Shown: piece by piece, positions 7,298 through 14,922 of the stretch
Position numbering within the stretch: the stretch's first letter is position 1
How the letters are laid out: every line of letters starts with the position of its first letter
Source of the DNA: an uncultured Pseudomonadota bacterium
GTDB lineage: Bacteria > Myxococcota_A > UBA796 > SXON01
Direction: 5' to 3'
Length of the DNA: 35,311 bases
Assembly: GCA_903921785.1 (NCBI GenBank)
Contig: CAIXRH010000298.1
Coordinates: 1 to 35,311, forward strand
Position numbers and translations under genes: made by a program
Notes under the pieces: generated by a model
The model's database searches: none
The model's input: only the letters and a program-made list of their open reading frames with translations
Told to the model about the DNA's origin: nothing

Positions 7298-8025
7298 TGT
7301 TCCCACGCTGGCGTCCGCTGGTGGTCCCCTTCGCCCGTTGGCACGCGGGTCGGGCCCACGTGCGCCCGGTCGCCGGCGTGCCGCTCGTGGTGCTCCCGGG
7401 CGTGTTCGACCCCGAGCTGACCAAGGTCGGCGCGTGGCTGGCGGGCGTGATGGCCGAGACGGTGCGCCCCGGGGAGCGTTGGCTGGAGCTGGGGACGGGC
7501 TCCGGCCTCGTGGCGTGCGCGATGGCGCGGGCCGGCGCGCGGGTCACGGCCACGGACCTCGACCCCGCGGCGGTCCGGAACGCCCGGCTCAACGCGGCGA
7601 TCCTCGGGCTGCCGGTGGAGGTACGCGAGGGGGACCTGTTCGCCGCCGTGGCCGACGAACTGCGAGGGGACTCGGCGGTGGCCGGCTCGGTGACGGTCGT
7701 TGCGCCTGAGGCCTCGCCCCGGGGCGCTGCCGGTGTATGGCGCCCCTATTCGGCCGTCGTGGCGAACCTGCCCTTCTGGCCAGGCCCCACCCGGGACCTC
7801 CCGCTCGGCCATGCGTTCTCCGCTGGCGACGACTTCGTGCTCCTCCGCCGCTTCGCCGCCGAGTTTCCCGCCTACGCCCCCCGCGCGCTCACGGTGCTGA
7901 GCGAGGCGTTCGCTGCGTTCCCCCAGGCCCGCGCCGCCCTCGGCCCCCACGCTCGCCTCCTGCGCAGGAGCCGCTTCCGCGGCGAGTGGCTGGACCTCTT
8001 CGAGCTCACCGCCGCGGACCGGTAG
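7297..8025 (+). CDS. Class I SAM-dependent methyltransferase
   Basis: The protein has 242 aa. Motif I is LELGTGSGLVACAMA (about residues 64-78), followed by VTATDLDPAAVRNARLNA and the acidic end of strand 2. The motif IV tetrapeptide reads NLPF (in VVANLPFWPG), the position of NPPF/NPPY in the PrmC/HemK and RlmG-type methyltransferases that modify planar nitrogens. The substrate cannot be told from sequence, and both protein glutamine and rRNA/DNA bases are possible. The N-terminal 50 residues have no recognised domain. The start is the GTG at 7297, overlapping the preceding stop by one base; no better in-frame start is near. Confidence 0.75.
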   Translation: MFPRWRPLVVPFARWHAGRAHVRPVAGVPLVVLPGVFDPELTKVGAWLAGVMAETVRPGERWLELGTGSGLVACAMARAGARVTATDLDPAAVRNARLNAAILGLPVEVREGDLFAAVADELRGDSAVAGSVTVVAPEASPRGAAGVWRPYSAVVANLPFWPGPTRDLPLGHAFSAGDDFVLLRRFAAEFPAYAPRALTVLSEAFAAFPQARAALGPHARLLRRSRFRGEWLDLFELTAADR

Positions 8026-8103
8026 CAAGAACGCTACGATTCATAGCGAGCCGCCCCAGGGAGCCCCGTCCACGCTGGCACGGCGTTTGCCTTGCCCTCC
8101 GGC

Positions 8104-9336
8104 ATGATCCCGCTCCTCGCCGACGCCCCCACCCTCGACGCTTCCTTCCCCGAATGGGCCGACGTGGCCCCGATGGCGGTCGACCGCCCGCTGTGGCACC
8201 ATAGCGACGCCCAGGCCACCGCGCGCGTCGCCATGCACGGCAAAACGCTCTACGTGGCCGTCGAGGTGCACGGCGACACGTTCGTCCCGGGCGGCGGCAT
8301 CGCCGGCGACCACGTGGAGGTGTGGTTCGGCGACCCGACGCTGCGCGATGACGAGGTGGCGATCGAGGCGACCTACGCCGAGCTCGTCCCCGCCTGGACC
8401 AGCATGCTGGACGAGACGGCCCCGCGCGCGGCCCAGTACCGCGCCGACCTCGACGCCTCCCGCCCCGTCCAGCACCTCGTCGTTTCCGCCTCCGGCCCAG
8501 CCCTGGCCGAAGCGCCCGAAGCCAGGACCGTGCCGCTCGCCTCCGCCACCCGCGCCACCGCCGACGGCTGGAGCGCGGAGCTCGCCATCCCGTTGACCCT
8601 CCTCCCCGCGGTCGAGCACCTGGACCTCACCTCCCTCGCCCTCCGCGTCGACGTGATCGACGCCGACGGCACCCGGCCCCAGGACGCCCTGCTCTCCACC
8701 GCCGCTCGCCGCGACTGGCGCAAGCTCCCCACGCTCAAGCTCGCGGCCCCGGTGCACCTCGATGACGGCGCGCCCTGGACCGACCTCGAGATTCCCACGG
8801 ACGGCTGGCTGCGCGAGGACGACCGCTGGGTCGCCGCGCAGCGTTCCTACGACTGGATCGACCTCGTGCCCGTTCAGACCCGCCTCGCCGCACGGTCGTT
8901 TCCTGAGGTCGAGGTCGTCCCCGGGCCGGTGGGCGTGCGCGTCGTCGGCGCGCGGATCGATCGGGCCACCGCCGGCGGCTGGGCGCCCTGGCTCGGCGAG
9001 GTCGACCAGCCCAGCGCCACCGCCACCTGGGCAGGCCGGCTCCTGATCACGACCGTGGAGTCCAACGACCGCGGCATCCCGGGCCCGGGGATGTGCGGCG
9101 CCGCGACCTCCGACACCTTCTCGATCTGGCGCTTCGAGCATGGAACGCCGAAAGAGCTGGTGCACGTCGATCGCGACACCTGCATGGCGTGGCGCGAGTG
9201 TGAGGTCAACGGCGACGTGGCGCACTGTTCCGCCTCCGACGACCCCGATGACGACGCGGCGCCCGAGCAGTGCTGGAGCCTCGACAAGGTCCGTGGGCGG
9301 GTCACCGAGGTACAATGCCCGGAGAACGGCGAGTGA
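8104..9336 (+). CDS. CBM9-like domain protein, probably exported
   Basis: The protein has 410 aa. The N-terminal 180 residues have the shape of a carbohydrate-binding family 9-like sandwich: LDASFPEWADVAPM at the start (the usual D..EW opening), ATARVAMHGKTLYVAVEVHGD, DHVEVWFGDP, and WSAELAIPLTLLP before the closing strands. Such domains bind sugars or haem in secreted proteins. The C-terminal half (about 230-410) has four or more cysteines (GPGMCGAA, RDTCMAWRECEVNG, HCSASDD, QCWSLD) and no recognised family. The ATG at 8104 gives MIPLLADAP, a very short hydrophobic start; a TTG at 8092 would add only four residues. Neither has a clear ribosome site, so the start is uncertain and export is inferred from the Cys content. 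Confidence 0.7.
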   Translation: MIPLLADAPTLDASFPEWADVAPMAVDRPLWHHSDAQATARVAMHGKTLYVAVEVHGDTFVPGGGIAGDHVEVWFGDPTLRDDEVAIEATYAELVPAWTSMLDETAPRAAQYRADLDASRPVQHLVVSASGPALAEAPEARTVPLASATRATADGWSAELAIPLTLLPAVEHLDLTSLALRVDVIDADGTRPQDALLSTAARRDWRKLPTLKLAAPVHLDDGAPWTDLEIPTDGWLREDDRWVAAQRSYDWIDLVPVQTRLAARSFPEVEVVPGPVGVRVVGARIDRATAGGWAPWLGEVDQPSATATWAGRLLITTVESNDRGIPGPGMCGAATSDTFSIWRFEHGTPKELVHVDRDTCMAWRECEVNGDVAHCSASDDPDDDAAPEQCWSLDKVRGRVTEVQCPENGE

Positions 9337-9466
9337 GCCCCGGCGGCGCCTGACGCGCCGGCGCGGGCAGCCCAACCGGCCGGCTTTGTAGCCCCGACCG
9401 CGGGATCGCGGTCCCGCATGGACCCCGCCGTCCCCCTTGGCTACCGTGGCCGAGCAGGGCCACGCC
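9337..9466. other. Intergenic region with two hairpins
   Basis: CGGCGC (9344-9349) pairs with GCGCCG (9355-9360) across a 5-nt loop just after the CBM9-like gene, and may help end that transcript. GACCGCG (9396-9402), GGAT, CGCGGTC (9407-9413) forms a 7-bp stem with a tetraloop 53 nt before the radical SAM start, so it would lie in the 5' leader of that gene if transcription begins upstream. No T-tract follows either. Confidence 0.4.
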
Positions 9467-11065
9467 ATGAAGATCGCGCTCATCAATCCGACGCCGATGG
9501 ACCACTACAGCCCGTGCATCCGCACCCTGTCGTCGTACCTGCGGGCCCACGGGCACCAGACCCGGATGGTCTTCCTCCCGGCCGACACCTACGGCAACCG
9601 CTTCAAGTCGGGCTGGCGGGGGGACACGTGGTCCCACCTCATGCAGCTCCCCGACTCGATGATCGCCGACATGGTCGACCTCGTCGCCGACTGCGACATG
9701 GTGGGCATCTCCTTCCTCACCACGATGTTCGACGTGGCGGTGCAGGCCACCCGCGCGATCCAGAAGAAGTACCCCCAGAAGATCATCGCCTGGGGCGGCT
9801 TCCACCCCACCACGATGCCCCAGCAGGGCCTCGAGTTCGTGGACATCGTGCACGTGGGCGAGGGCGAGCACAGCTTCCTGGAGCTCGTGGAGCGCCTCGA
9901 CGACGGGAAGGACTACTACGACGTGCGGAATTTCTGGTTCCGCAAGCCCAACGGCAAGGTCGTCGGCAACCCCCACCGCCCGCTGATCCAGGACCTCGAC
10001 TCGCTCCCGTACCAGGACTTCGACTTTTCCGACGACTGGACCTACGACGAGAAGCAGCAGCACCTCCACCGCCTGGACTGGGATGAATACCGCAAGATCA
10101 TCCCCACCTATCCGGACCGCTCGGGCGAGCTCCGGCCGGCGTACAAGACGATGATCACCCGCGGCTGCCCCCACAAGTGCAGCTACTGCGGCGTGGCGTT
10201 CAACCACGATCTCTACAAGGGCCAGAGCTACCTCCGCCGCCGCTCGGTGGAGCACCTCGTCGGGGAGATCAAGCAGGTCACCCGCCAGCACCCCGAGCTC
10301 GGCATCATCCACTTCCAGGACGACGTGTTCTTCAGCACCTCCACCGAGGAGATCCAGAAGTTCTCCACGCTCTGGCAGCGGGAGATCGGCCTGCCGTTCC
10401 GCGCGCAGTGTTCGCCGACGACGATCAACGAGGAGAAGTACAAGGCCCTCATCGACGCCGGCCTCTGCTTCACCGAGCTGGGCATCCAGACCGGCAGCAC
10501 CGACACGATGAAGATGTACAAGCGCGGCATGACCAACGAGCAGCTGCTCAAGGCCGTGAACATCATCAGCAAGTACAAGGACTACATCCAGGTCCCCGAC
10601 TACCACATGATCCTGGACAACCCCTGGGAGTCCACGGAAGACGTGATGAAGGGCCTCCGCCTGCTCTGGACGCTCCCGCCGCCCTACAACCTGCTTCCTT
10701 CCTCGCTCATCCCGTATCCGGGCACCGAGTTCTACCACAAGAGCATCGAGGACGGCTTCGTCACCGACGAGTACAACCAGGTGTACCGCCGCGGGTTCCA
10801 CAGCCCCAACGGCAACTACCTCAACTTCTTGTTCTTCCTGACGCTGTTCAACAACCTCCCGAAGGAGCTGGTGCAGTTCCTCGCCAACGACCGCTTCGTC
10901 CGGGCGTTCAACCAGCGGAAGTACGACTGGTTCTGGGGCAAGGCGTACCAGTACGGGGAGTACGTGCGGCAGGCGCAGAAGCTCTCGACGTTCGCCGTGA
11001 AGGGCAAGCTGTTTGAGATCAAGAGCATGCGTGAGCTCAAGCGGGTGGCGAACCAGATCAAGTAG
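9467..11065 (+). CDS. B12-binding-type radical SAM enzyme
   Basis: The protein has 532 aa. Residues 1-145 form a Rossmann-like cobalamin-binding-type domain (MKIALINPTP, DMVGISFLTTMFDVAVQA, KIIAWGGFHPTTMP, VHVGEGEHSFLELV) without the DxHxxG cobalt ligand, as in the BchE/P-methylase class. The radical SAM domain follows with RGCPHKCSYCGVAF, where C234, C238 and C241 bind the [4Fe-4S] cluster. Downstream elements are FQDDVFFS, LGIQTGSTDTMKMYKRGMT and the late SSLIPYPGTEFY. The C-terminal 100 residues have a helical YDWFWGKAYQYGEYVR-like tail. Substrate is unknown: the gene stands alone with no biosynthetic partners. The ATG at 9467 starts the conserved strand exactly. Hairpins lie in its leader. 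Confidence 0.88.
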   Translation: MKIALINPTPMDHYSPCIRTLSSYLRAHGHQTRMVFLPADTYGNRFKSGWRGDTWSHLMQLPDSMIADMVDLVADCDMVGISFLTTMFDVAVQATRAIQKKYPQKIIAWGGFHPTTMPQQGLEFVDIVHVGEGEHSFLELVERLDDGKDYYDVRNFWFRKPNGKVVGNPHRPLIQDLDSLPYQDFDFSDDWTYDEKQQHLHRLDWDEYRKIIPTYPDRSGELRPAYKTMITRGCPHKCSYCGVAFNHDLYKGQSYLRRRSVEHLVGEIKQVTRQHPELGIIHFQDDVFFSTSTEEIQKFSTLWQREIGLPFRAQCSPTTINEEKYKALIDAGLCFTELGIQTGSTDTMKMYKRGMTNEQLLKAVNIISKYKDYIQVPDYHMILDNPWESTEDVMKGLRLLWTLPPPYNLLPSSLIPYPGTEFYHKSIEDGFVTDEYNQVYRRGFHSPNGNYLNFLFFLTLFNNLPKELVQFLANDRFVRAFNQRKYDWFWGKAYQYGEYVRQAQKLSTFAVKGKLFEIKSMRELKRVANQIK

Positions 11066-11185
11066 GAGCCCCGTTCCATCCCAGGCCCCTCAGCGAGGGA
11101 GACGGAGTACTCCCGCGTCGCGATCTGGGCACCCGCTCCTTGACGTGCCTTCAGGTGTGGGCATCCCGAACGAGCGCCCCAGGGT

Positions 11186-11213
11186 CACCACGGAGGACGC
11201 GGAGGACACGGAG
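11186..11213 (+). repeat. Left inverted repeat of the GxxExxY unit
   Basis: The 28-bp arm reads CACCACGGAG, GACGCGGAG, GACACGGAG: three near-copies of a 9-10-bp unit. It ends 3 nt before the ATG at 11217, so its last GGAG also serves as the Shine-Dalgarno of the gene. Confidence 0.8.
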
Positions 11214-11216
11214 AAG

Positions 11217-11606
11217 ATGGAGGGGAAGGCAACCGACATCACGGATCGGGTCCTCGGTGCGGCCATCACCGTCCACCGGGCGCTCGGGCCGGGACTACTG
11301 GAATCAACAGATGAGGCATGCCTCGCGTTCGAGCTTCTGGATCGGCGACTCCAATTCGAGCGCCAAGTGGCGCTCCCCGTGGTCTACCGCGGCGTTCGCA
11401 TCGACTGCGGCTACCGACTCGACCTTGTCATCGAGGGGATTGTCATCGTAGAGATCAAGGCCGTCGAGCGCACGCTGCCGATCCACGAAGCGCAGGTCCT
11501 CACCTACCTGAAGCTCTCTCGCCTTCCCGTGGGTCTACTCCTGAACTTCAATGTGCCCCTGTTGAAGGACGGCATCCGTCGGTTCGTGCTCGACGCCCCT
11601 CCCTGA
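11217..11606 (+). CDS. GxxExxY family protein
   Basis: The protein has 129 aa, the normal length of the family. It has DITDRVLGAAITVHRALGPG at the start, GLLESTD (residues 26-32), LRF-type LLDRRLQFERQVALPVVY, then YRLDLVIEGIVIVEIKA, the PD-(D/E)xK-like core (D69, E79, K81), and the tail LLLNFNVPLLKDGIRRFV. The namesake motif is altered: the Tyr is Asp (G26, E29, D32). Function in this family is unknown; the fold suggests a nuclease-like protein. The stop is 5 nt before the right inverted repeat, and the ATG is 3 nt after the left one. Codons such as TCA, ACA, ATT and GTA are commoner than in neighbours, suggesting transfer. Its last 72 bp overlap the metalloprotease frame on the other strand. 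Confidence 0.9.
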   Translation: MEGKATDITDRVLGAAITVHRALGPGLLESTDEACLAFELLDRRLQFERQVALPVVYRGVRIDCGYRLDLVIEGIVIVEIKAVERTLPIHEAQVLTYLKLSRLPVGLLLNFNVPLLKDGIRRFVLDAPP

Positions 11607-13004
11607 CTCACTCCGTGCCCTCCGTGGTCTCCGTGGTGTATCTCCTTTGCGCCGCCGCCCGATCACCGCCACCAACCCCGCGATCCCCACGCCCGCCGCC
11701 GCGCTCCCCTCCCCCGCCGAACACCCGCACGCCACCGGCTCCGGGTCGTGCGCCTGCGCCGGCGCGACGGTGTAGGTCCAGCCGACGCTCGTCTCCCCGA
11801 CGTCCGCCAACGGGATCACGCCGAGGTACGCGTCGGTGACGCCGGCCCCGAGGTCGCTGATCCGCACCGACGTGGCGCCGCCCTCGGCGAGCTGAGAACT
11901 GTGGGTGAACGAGCCGTCTTCGGCGAGCGTGGAGAGCGTGACGGCCCATCGAGGGTCGGTGCCGTCCGCCGCGTTGTCGCCGGTGAAGTCGAAGACCAGG
12001 TCGCCGCCAGGGTCGCCCGCGAGGTGCACGAAGTTCTGGCCGCGGCCCTCCGGCGCGCTTTTGCCGTTGCGACTGCCGTGCGCCGGGTACTTCGCGAGGC
12101 TCAACGTGTAGGGGTCCACCTCGAATTCTGCCTCGGTGTCGATCCACGCGTCGCGTTCGGCGACGTCCATCGAGGCGGCGTGCTCGGTGTACTCGACGAG
12201 GAGCGTGTCGAGGTCGGTGTCGAGCGCCGTCGTCAGCGCGGTCGGCACGTCGCCCTCGGCGGTGGCGGCCTGCCAGGTGCGGAGCGGCGCCGCTTCGTCC
12301 ACCTGCTCGGTGAGCACGATGTTGAAGGTGAAGTGCCCGTAATTCACCAGCCCCCGCTGGGACTTCCACGCGTAGCCGGGGTTGTCGAAGTACGCCCAGA
12401 GGCTGTAGTTCCAGGCGTTGGCCTCCGGGAAGACCAGCTCCGTAGACCACTCCGCGGTGGACTCCCAATACCACCAGTCGTCCTCCTCGTTGAACACGCC
12501 GTAGGCGAACTGGGAGGCGTGGTTGAACTCGTGGGCGACGAGGGTGTTGGTCCAATCGTCGCTCTCGGCGAACCAGTCGGTGTTGAGCACGATGTAGGGC
12601 ACGCCGCCGACCTCGTTCACGTCGGTCCAGCCGCCGGTGCCGCTGTCCCCGCCTGAGAGGTCGACGAGCAGGACGGTGATGAGGCAGGTGTCGGTCTGAT
12701 CCGGGGCGTTCCACCCGTGTTCCGTCACCTCCACGTCCCAGGACGTCTCCAGGGCGGCCGCCGCGGTGTCGAGCGTGGCGGCGTCCAGAACGGTGTTCGC
12801 GGGGTCCCACGCCAGGAGGAAGTGCGTGGTCTCCCGGGTCTCGGTGTAGCTGCCGTCGACCCCCTGCTGCCGGGCGAGGGCGGCGTGGGGAATACACTCG
12901 GCGGGCTCGGCGAAGGCAGGGCGAACCTCGGCGATCGGGAGCGGGTGTGCGGCGTGCAGCGCCAGGCGGTCGACAGTCCCGCAGGTCGGTCCGAGGAGGT
13001 CCAT
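11535..13004 (-). CDS. MXAN_6640-like zinc metalloprotease with MYXO-CTERM anchor
   Basis: The protein has 489 aa. The zinc site is HEFNH (H158, E159, H162) in TNTLVAHEFNHASQF, with a downstream WWYWESTAEWSTE segment (E181/E185) that probably supplies the third ligand, the arrangement of MXAN_6640 family putative metalloproteases. Residues about 370-420 include a beta domain (GQNFVHLAGDPGGDLVFDF). A MYXO-CTERM-type sorting signal follows: CGCSAGEG, a hydrophobic helix, and GRRRK ending at residue 453. A normal protein would stop about here. Instead 36 residues continue through the inverted repeat of the GxxExxY unit and antisense into that gene. I chose the ATG at 13004; no signal peptide is obvious, so a further upstream start is possible. 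It is divergent from the sulfatase-fold gene. Confidence 0.8.
   Translation of the reverse strand: MDLLGPTCGTVDRLALHAAHPLPIAEVRPAFAEPAECIPHAALARQQGVDGSYTETRETTHFLLAWDPANTVLDAATLDTAAAALETSWDVEVTEHGWNAPDQTDTCLITVLLVDLSGGDSGTGGWTDVNEVGGVPYIVLNTDWFAESDDWTNTLVAHEFNHASQFAYGVFNEEDDWWYWESTAEWSTELVFPEANAWNYSLWAYFDNPGYAWKSQRGLVNYGHFTFNIVLTEQVDEAAPLRTWQAATAEGDVPTALTTALDTDLDTLLVEYTEHAASMDVAERDAWIDTEAEFEVDPYTLSLAKYPAHGSRNGKSAPEGRGQNFVHLAGDPGGDLVFDFTGDNAADGTDPRWAVTLSTLAEDGSFTHSSQLAEGGATSVRISDLGAGVTDAYLGVIPLADVGETSVGWTYTVAPAQAHDPEPVACGCSAGEGSAAAGVGIAGLVAVIGRRRKGDTPRRPRRARSESGRGVEHEPTDAVLQQGHIEVQE
11611..11638 (-). repeat. Right inverted repeat of the GxxExxY unit
   Basis: Read on the minus strand this is CACCACGGAG, ACCACGGAG, GGCACGGAG, differing from the left arm at four of 28 positions. 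In the minus-strand metalloprotease frame it encodes the basic stretch TPRRPRRARSE just after the membrane anchor. Confidence 0.8.
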
Positions 13005-13200
13005 GCCCGAGCCTACCGCGCCCGAGCGAAGGGCGCCGCCGCTTCCCGGATCGACGGCGAGGGTGCCCAAGGGTGGGTGGCGCTCCACCGCCCTTCCCCG
13101 CGGCCAACGCCGAGGTCGAGGAACCGCCGCGGCGAGACTGGCGACACGGGCCTCCATCCCTCCCGGCACCGAACCGTCCCGAAATCGACAACAATCCAAA

Positions 13201-14661
13201 TTGTCGAAGAATCGTCAGCGACCGTTCGCGCGGGGCGGGCTCGTCTACACTCTCGGCAGACCCCGGGGACCCACCCTGCTCCTCCTTCTTGCCCTCGCGT
13301 GCACCGAGCCTGCCTCGGCTCCGTGTATCGCCGGCTTCTCCCGCGCTGACGACGGGACCTGTGCGTACGCTGGGGCGGAGGAGGGCCCCACCTTCGAGCC
13401 CGACGACTCGGCGACCCCAACCGAGACCGGCGAGCCCCCCGACTCCGGGGACAGCGCCGGGGACACCGCCGACACCGCCGACACCGCCCCGGCCCCCGGC
13501 CCGAAGAACGTGGTGGTCGTGGTGATGGACGCCGGCCGCTGGGGCCTGGTGGACGAGGCGACCATGCCGCGGCTGACCTCCCGGATTCCCGAGGGCGTGT
13601 CCGTCGCGAACATGACCAACGTCGCTGCGTGGACGCGCCCCACCACCGCCGCGTTGATGAGCGGCGTACGTTGGGATGAACTGGGCACGGGCGACTTCCC
13701 CGAGGGCATGCCCGACGGCGTGGAGACGCTGGCGGATCGGTACCACGCGGCGGGCTACGGGACCTACCTCAACTCGGCGAACGCCGCCCTGTGGATGAAG
13801 GGCTACGTCCACCCGTTCGACGCCGTGAGCTTCCCCCCGCAGAACGCCGGCCTCGCAGAGCAGGCGGAGATGGTGCGCCACTTCCTCGAGCTCCAGGCCG
13901 GCCCTTCCTTCGTGTGGGTGCAGGCGATGGAGACCCACATCCCGTACGGTCAGGTGGCCGCGAGCTGCGTCGACGACGTGGTCGCCGCCGAGGCGGGCTG
14001 CCCGATCGACGTGATGAGCGACCCCAACGGCGACGCCAGCTTCGGCGTGGACCCGTTCGCGGACCTCACCCCCGAACAACGCAAGGCCTGTGGGGTCGCG
14101 ATCGAGTCCGCCCAGCGCTGCACGGCGACCCAGCTCGACGGCGAGCTCGACACGTTCATCGAGTCGCTCGGCCCGGAGACGATGGTGCTCGTGGTGTCGG
14201 ACCACGGCGAAGGCTGGCTCGACCCCCAGGCCGACCACAACTGGGGCACGTCGCAGAAGCTCACCCGCGGCTTTTTCCTGCTTCTGAACTCGACGATGTC
14301 CCCGCAGGTGGTGCCGAGCGCCAGTCAGGTGGACGTGATGCCCACCCTCCTGCGTGAGTCGGGCCTCCCCTACGCGGACCTCGGGATCGAGGGCGTGCCC
14401 CTGGGCGACGCGCCGACCCACGAAGCGAGCGCCTGGTATTGCGACTTCGCCGGGCAGATGGAGGTCGCGGTGTGGGAGGGAGATCGCCAGCTGCTCCGCC
14501 GTGATGTCTCCGGCGATAGCGTGGCCCACTACCAGCTCTTCGACACCGAGGTCGACCCCGAGGGGGACACCGACCTCTACCAGAGAGAACCGCCCTCCGC
14601 GACGCTGATCGCCGCGGTGGACGCGAAGGTGGAGCGGACCCGAGGGCTGTGCATGCCCTAG
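13201..14661 (+). CDS. Sulfatase/alkaline phosphatase-fold lipoprotein
   Basis: From the TTG at 13201 the protein has 486 aa. The next part is a hydrophobic TLLLLLALAC lipobox with C34, then a small Cys motif (APCIAG, DDGTCA) and a DTADTADT spacer. The enzyme domain begins PKNVVVVVMDAGRWGL, a metal-binding Asp, and TNVAAWTRPTTAALMSG, the usual nucleophile region in which Thr takes the place of the sulfatase Cys/Ser. MVLVVSDHGEGW supplies the second metal site (Asp-His), as in phosphoglycerol transferase and phosphodiesterase relatives. Substrate is unknown. The start is uncertain: there is no ATG between 13003 and the lipobox in this frame, the TTG lacks a ribosome site, and the ATG at 13003 would add 66 poorly conserved residues over the divergent gene's 5' end. 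Confidence 0.8.
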   Translation: MSKNRQRPFARGGLVYTLGRPRGPTLLLLLALACTEPASAPCIAGFSRADDGTCAYAGAEEGPTFEPDDSATPTETGEPPDSGDSAGDTADTADTAPAPGPKNVVVVVMDAGRWGLVDEATMPRLTSRIPEGVSVANMTNVAAWTRPTTAALMSGVRWDELGTGDFPEGMPDGVETLADRYHAAGYGTYLNSANAALWMKGYVHPFDAVSFPPQNAGLAEQAEMVRHFLELQAGPSFVWVQAMETHIPYGQVAASCVDDVVAAEAGCPIDVMSDPNGDASFGVDPFADLTPEQRKACGVAIESAQRCTATQLDGELDTFIESLGPETMVLVVSDHGEGWLDPQADHNWGTSQKLTRGFFLLLNSTMSPQVVPSASQVDVMPTLLRESGLPYADLGIEGVPLGDAPTHEASAWYCDFAGQMEVAVWEGDRQLLRRDVSGDSVAHYQLFDTEVDPEGDTDLYQREPPSATLIAAVDAKVERTRGLCMP

Positions 14662-14922
14662 GCGTGCCGGCTCCCTCCGGTCGCCGTCGGCCTCCCTCCG
14701 GGGTCGGGCCAGAGGCCCTCCGTTCCGGCGCCGCGCGCGCCGGAACCGGCCGCGGCCCCGAGACGCACGCCGACGAGGCGCCCCGATGCCGCGCCCGCCC
14801 GCCGGTCCGCCTCACGCGACGCCGCCGAAACGATCCTGCGACGCGCGCGGCACCTCCCCCGACAGATTCTCGCGCGCGGCCGGCGCATCGTCGGCTATCG
14901 TAGGCGTACCCCCGGAGCCTTG
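14662..14922. other. Intergenic region with strong inverted repeat
   Basis: The 261-bp gap contains no supported gene. TTCCGGCGC (14723-14731) pairs exactly with GCGCCGGAA (14737-14745) over a 5-nt loop, about 60 nt after the sulfatase-fold stop; with no T-tract, it is a plausible but unproven terminator. The rest is GC-rich, with a GGCCTC/GAGGCC inverted repeat near 14689-14716. Close to the next gene a CTATCGTAGG stretch could hold a -10. Confidence 0.4.

Larger units (their letters stand above)
11186..11638. mobile_element. Compact GxxExxY unit bounded by inverted repeats
   Basis: A 453-bp segment begins and ends with imperfect 28-bp inverted repeats made of CACGGAG-type units (24 of 28 matched). 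It contains only the GxxExxY gene, on the plus strand. Its inside uses less GC-biased codons than its neighbours, and its right repeat lies in the coding frame of the minus-strand metalloprotease. No transposase is present and no target-site duplication is visible, so mobilisation would have to be in trans or the unit could be a fixed repeat-borne gene. The call as mobile is inference. Confidence 0.5.

Noticed and set aside
11608-14529. Minus-strand open frame of about 970 codons spanning the metalloprotease and the sulfatase-fold gene
   Set aside because: It is out of frame with the HEFNH metalloprotease and antisense to the sulfatase-fold gene. The translation is low-complexity Arg/Gly.
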